Assembly: GCA_903632075.3 (NCBI GenBank)
Contig: CAHIKZ030000957.1
Span: forward strand, 1,284,501-1,348,500
Direction of reading: 5' to 3'
DNA: 64,000 nt
Origin: Acanthosepion pharaonis
Lineage: Eukaryota > Mollusca > Cephalopoda > Sepiida > Sepiidae
The notes under the pieces were generated by a model, which had not been told where the DNA came from, did not search any database, and worked only from the letters and a program-made list of their open reading frames with translations. A program made the position numbers and the translations under genes. How positions within the stretch are numbered: the stretch's first letter is position 1; the number at the start of each line of letters is the position of its first letter. Below, piece by piece: positions 62,780 through 64,000 of the stretch.

Positions 62780-62990
62780 GTTGGGGGTTACAAGGAGTGA
62801 AAGGGAGAGAAAAGACTGAGTATAGGGAGGTTACAAGGAGTGAAAGGGAGAGAAAAGACTGAGTATAGGGAGGAGGATTCAGGAAAGGACAAAAGAGGGA
62901 CGGGGTTCAAGAAGATAGAAGATGGCGATTGATGTTACATTTAAATTTTTCAAGATTGTAATTATGAGGTCAGCAAGGAAACGGAAGATC
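62780..62990 (-). pseudogene. LINE family 1 3' end fragment (minus), with 42-bp duplication
   Basis: Minus: TTTCCTTGCTGACCTCATAA, TTACAATCTTGAAAAATTTA, ATGTAACATCAATCGCCATC, then a pyrimidine-rich 3' region as in other family 1 tails. On the plus strand TACAAGGAGTGAAAGGGAGA.. is repeated exactly after 42 bp (62788 and 62830). Confidence 0.6.
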
Positions 62991-62994
62991 AAAT

Positions 62995-63540
62995 TTTGAC
63001 AAGTAATCAAAGGAGGCTAATCCAGATCCAGAGGTAGTCAACGAACCCATGTTCGCCGACGACCAGGCAATAATGAACAACAACAGGAGCCGGCTGCAGG
63101 GACACACTGACCAACTCAAGCTGCCAGAAATGCGACATGAAGGTCAGTAAGAGACCAGAAAAACTAGACATTAACATCAATGGGACGCAGCTAAAACAAA
63201 CCAGTGAATTCAAATATCTGGACAGCATATTTACTGAAAAAGGCAAACTAGACAGAGAAATCGAGACCAGATGTCAGAAGGCCAACGCAGTCAGTTACCA
63301 ACTTGCTCCTCAGGTACCTCATTTGGACACCTATCAACCAACCAGCACTACGAGCATACACCCTCAGGTACTCTGGCTGGAGAGCGAGAGGCTGACCAAG
63401 AAGACGCTGGAGCAACTCAGTGGCAGACACTCTCAGGGCCCACGAAATATCTCTCCTCCAGACCACTCACCTTGCCGCTGCCAAACGACTGTGTCGCCCT
63501 GCGATACCTAACAGCACAAGCGGGAGGAAAAACAATAAAC
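62995..63540 (+). pseudogene. Non-LTR reverse transcriptase fragment (LINE family 5)
   Basis: 'EPMFADDQAIMNNNRSRLQG' (RT box with FADD near 63050-63061), then, one frame over, 'MKVSKRPEKLDININGTQLK', 'FKYLDSIFTEKGKLDREIET' and 'RCQKANAVSYQLAP'. The thumb is cut and joined to the C-terminal 'NQHYEHTPSGTL'-equivalent region. Two frameshifts and an internal deletion. Confidence 0.75.
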
Positions 63541-64000
63541 TAAACTTGCTCATCTTCTAAATCATCCTAGCATTTCCATGAGCACGAAGACAAATCTCAT
63601 TAACGCCATATTCCTACCAACACTGACATACCAGTGTCAGACATGGCCCCTAACAAAAACTCTTGAGAGGAAACTTGCGAGATGAAATGCTGTGAACAAG
63701 ACCAGGCGAGACAAAATCAGGAAGAGATGTGGTAGGAGAAATAACAATCATACAACACATAGAACGACAGAGATTCAAGTGGTTCGAAAACCTCACTTGT
63801 ATGCCTATTAATCAACCAACCCTACGAGCAAACACCCTCAAGTACTCTGGCTGGAGAATGAGAGGCAGACCAAGAAGAAGCTGGAGCAACTCAGTAGCAG
63901 ACACTCTCAGAGCCTACGAAGTATCTCTCCTCCAGGCCACTCGCTTTGCCGCTGACAGACAACTGTGTTTCCTCGCGACGCCTAACAGAACAAGCGGAAC
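63541..64000 (+). pseudogene. LINE family 5, second fragment (runs off window end)
   Basis: Codons 'STKTNLINAIFLPTLTYQCQ', 'TWPLTKTLERKL', 'IQHIERQRFKWFENLTCMPI', 'NQPTLRANTLKYSGWRMRGR', 'PRRSWSNSVADTLRAYEVSL', ending 'NRTSG'. It contains the C-terminal segment again, so it overlaps in content with 63.3-63.5 kb. Either a second copy or a tandem duplication. Confidence 0.72.

Overview
This window looks like repeat-rich, AT-rich intergenic DNA from an invertebrate animal. A mollusc or other lophotrochozoan, perhaps a cephalopod, is my guess from the style: about thirty (TA)n arrays, many Penelope-like elements, tRNA-derived SINEs and several non-LTR retrotransposon families. I find no convincing host protein gene. 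Nearly every recognisable coding stretch belongs to a transposable element, and almost all are truncated or frame-broken.

Layout. 0-1.4 kb: 5' end of an LTR retrotransposon (Gag, tRNA-Pro-like primer site, LTR) on the minus strand. 1.5-7 kb: two inverted-repeat MITEs, a Penelope tail, three tRNA-SINEs and a cluster of 5S rRNA pseudogenes. 7-9.5 kb: a mariner with intact ends inside a ~28-bp satellite. 9.5-12.3 kb: SINE pieces, an LTR-like stretch and a 77-bp satellite. 12.3-20 kb: a dense field of Penelope-like elements (PLE-A to PLE-D), usually as inverted pairs bordered by (TA)n. 20-31 kb: minisatellite, LINE, PLE, repeat family 'K' and a Tc1-like element. 31-38 kb: satellites, a 266-bp SINE with a 20-bp target duplication, a PLE-A with GIY-YIG endonuclease, a solo LTR and K elements. 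39-46 kb: LINE fragments, a SINE, an LTR candidate, a foldback minisatellite, a Tc1 deletion derivative and a terminal-repeat element carrying a SINE. 47-56 kb: fragments of at least four LINE families. 57-62 kb: Tigger/pogo remnant, a K element split by a Tc1-type element that is itself split by a solo LTR, and two hAT-like MITEs. 62-64 kb: minisatellite and a LINE running off the end.

The most interesting theme is RNA. At least ten Penelope-derived sites, and the tails of a tRNA-SINE family, carry the core layout of a minimal hammerhead ribozyme: CUGANGA-like box, stem II, GAAA, a short stem III and a short stem I. Two neighbouring copies (60.75 and 60.81 kb) differ by a compensatory base pair in stem I. 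Several subfamilies carry U3/A8 in place of C3/G8, most have one extra nucleotide before stem II, and stem III is usually a perfect palindrome, which suggests pairing between two RNAs. Hammerheads in Penelope-like elements are known from earlier work; the SINE-hammerhead chimera and the co-varying core look worth testing.

The elements form a plausible network. PLEs supply reverse transcriptase, GIY-YIG endonuclease and ribozymes; SINEs borrow tails; the DNA transposons are mostly decayed passengers. All similarities were judged by eye, without database searches.
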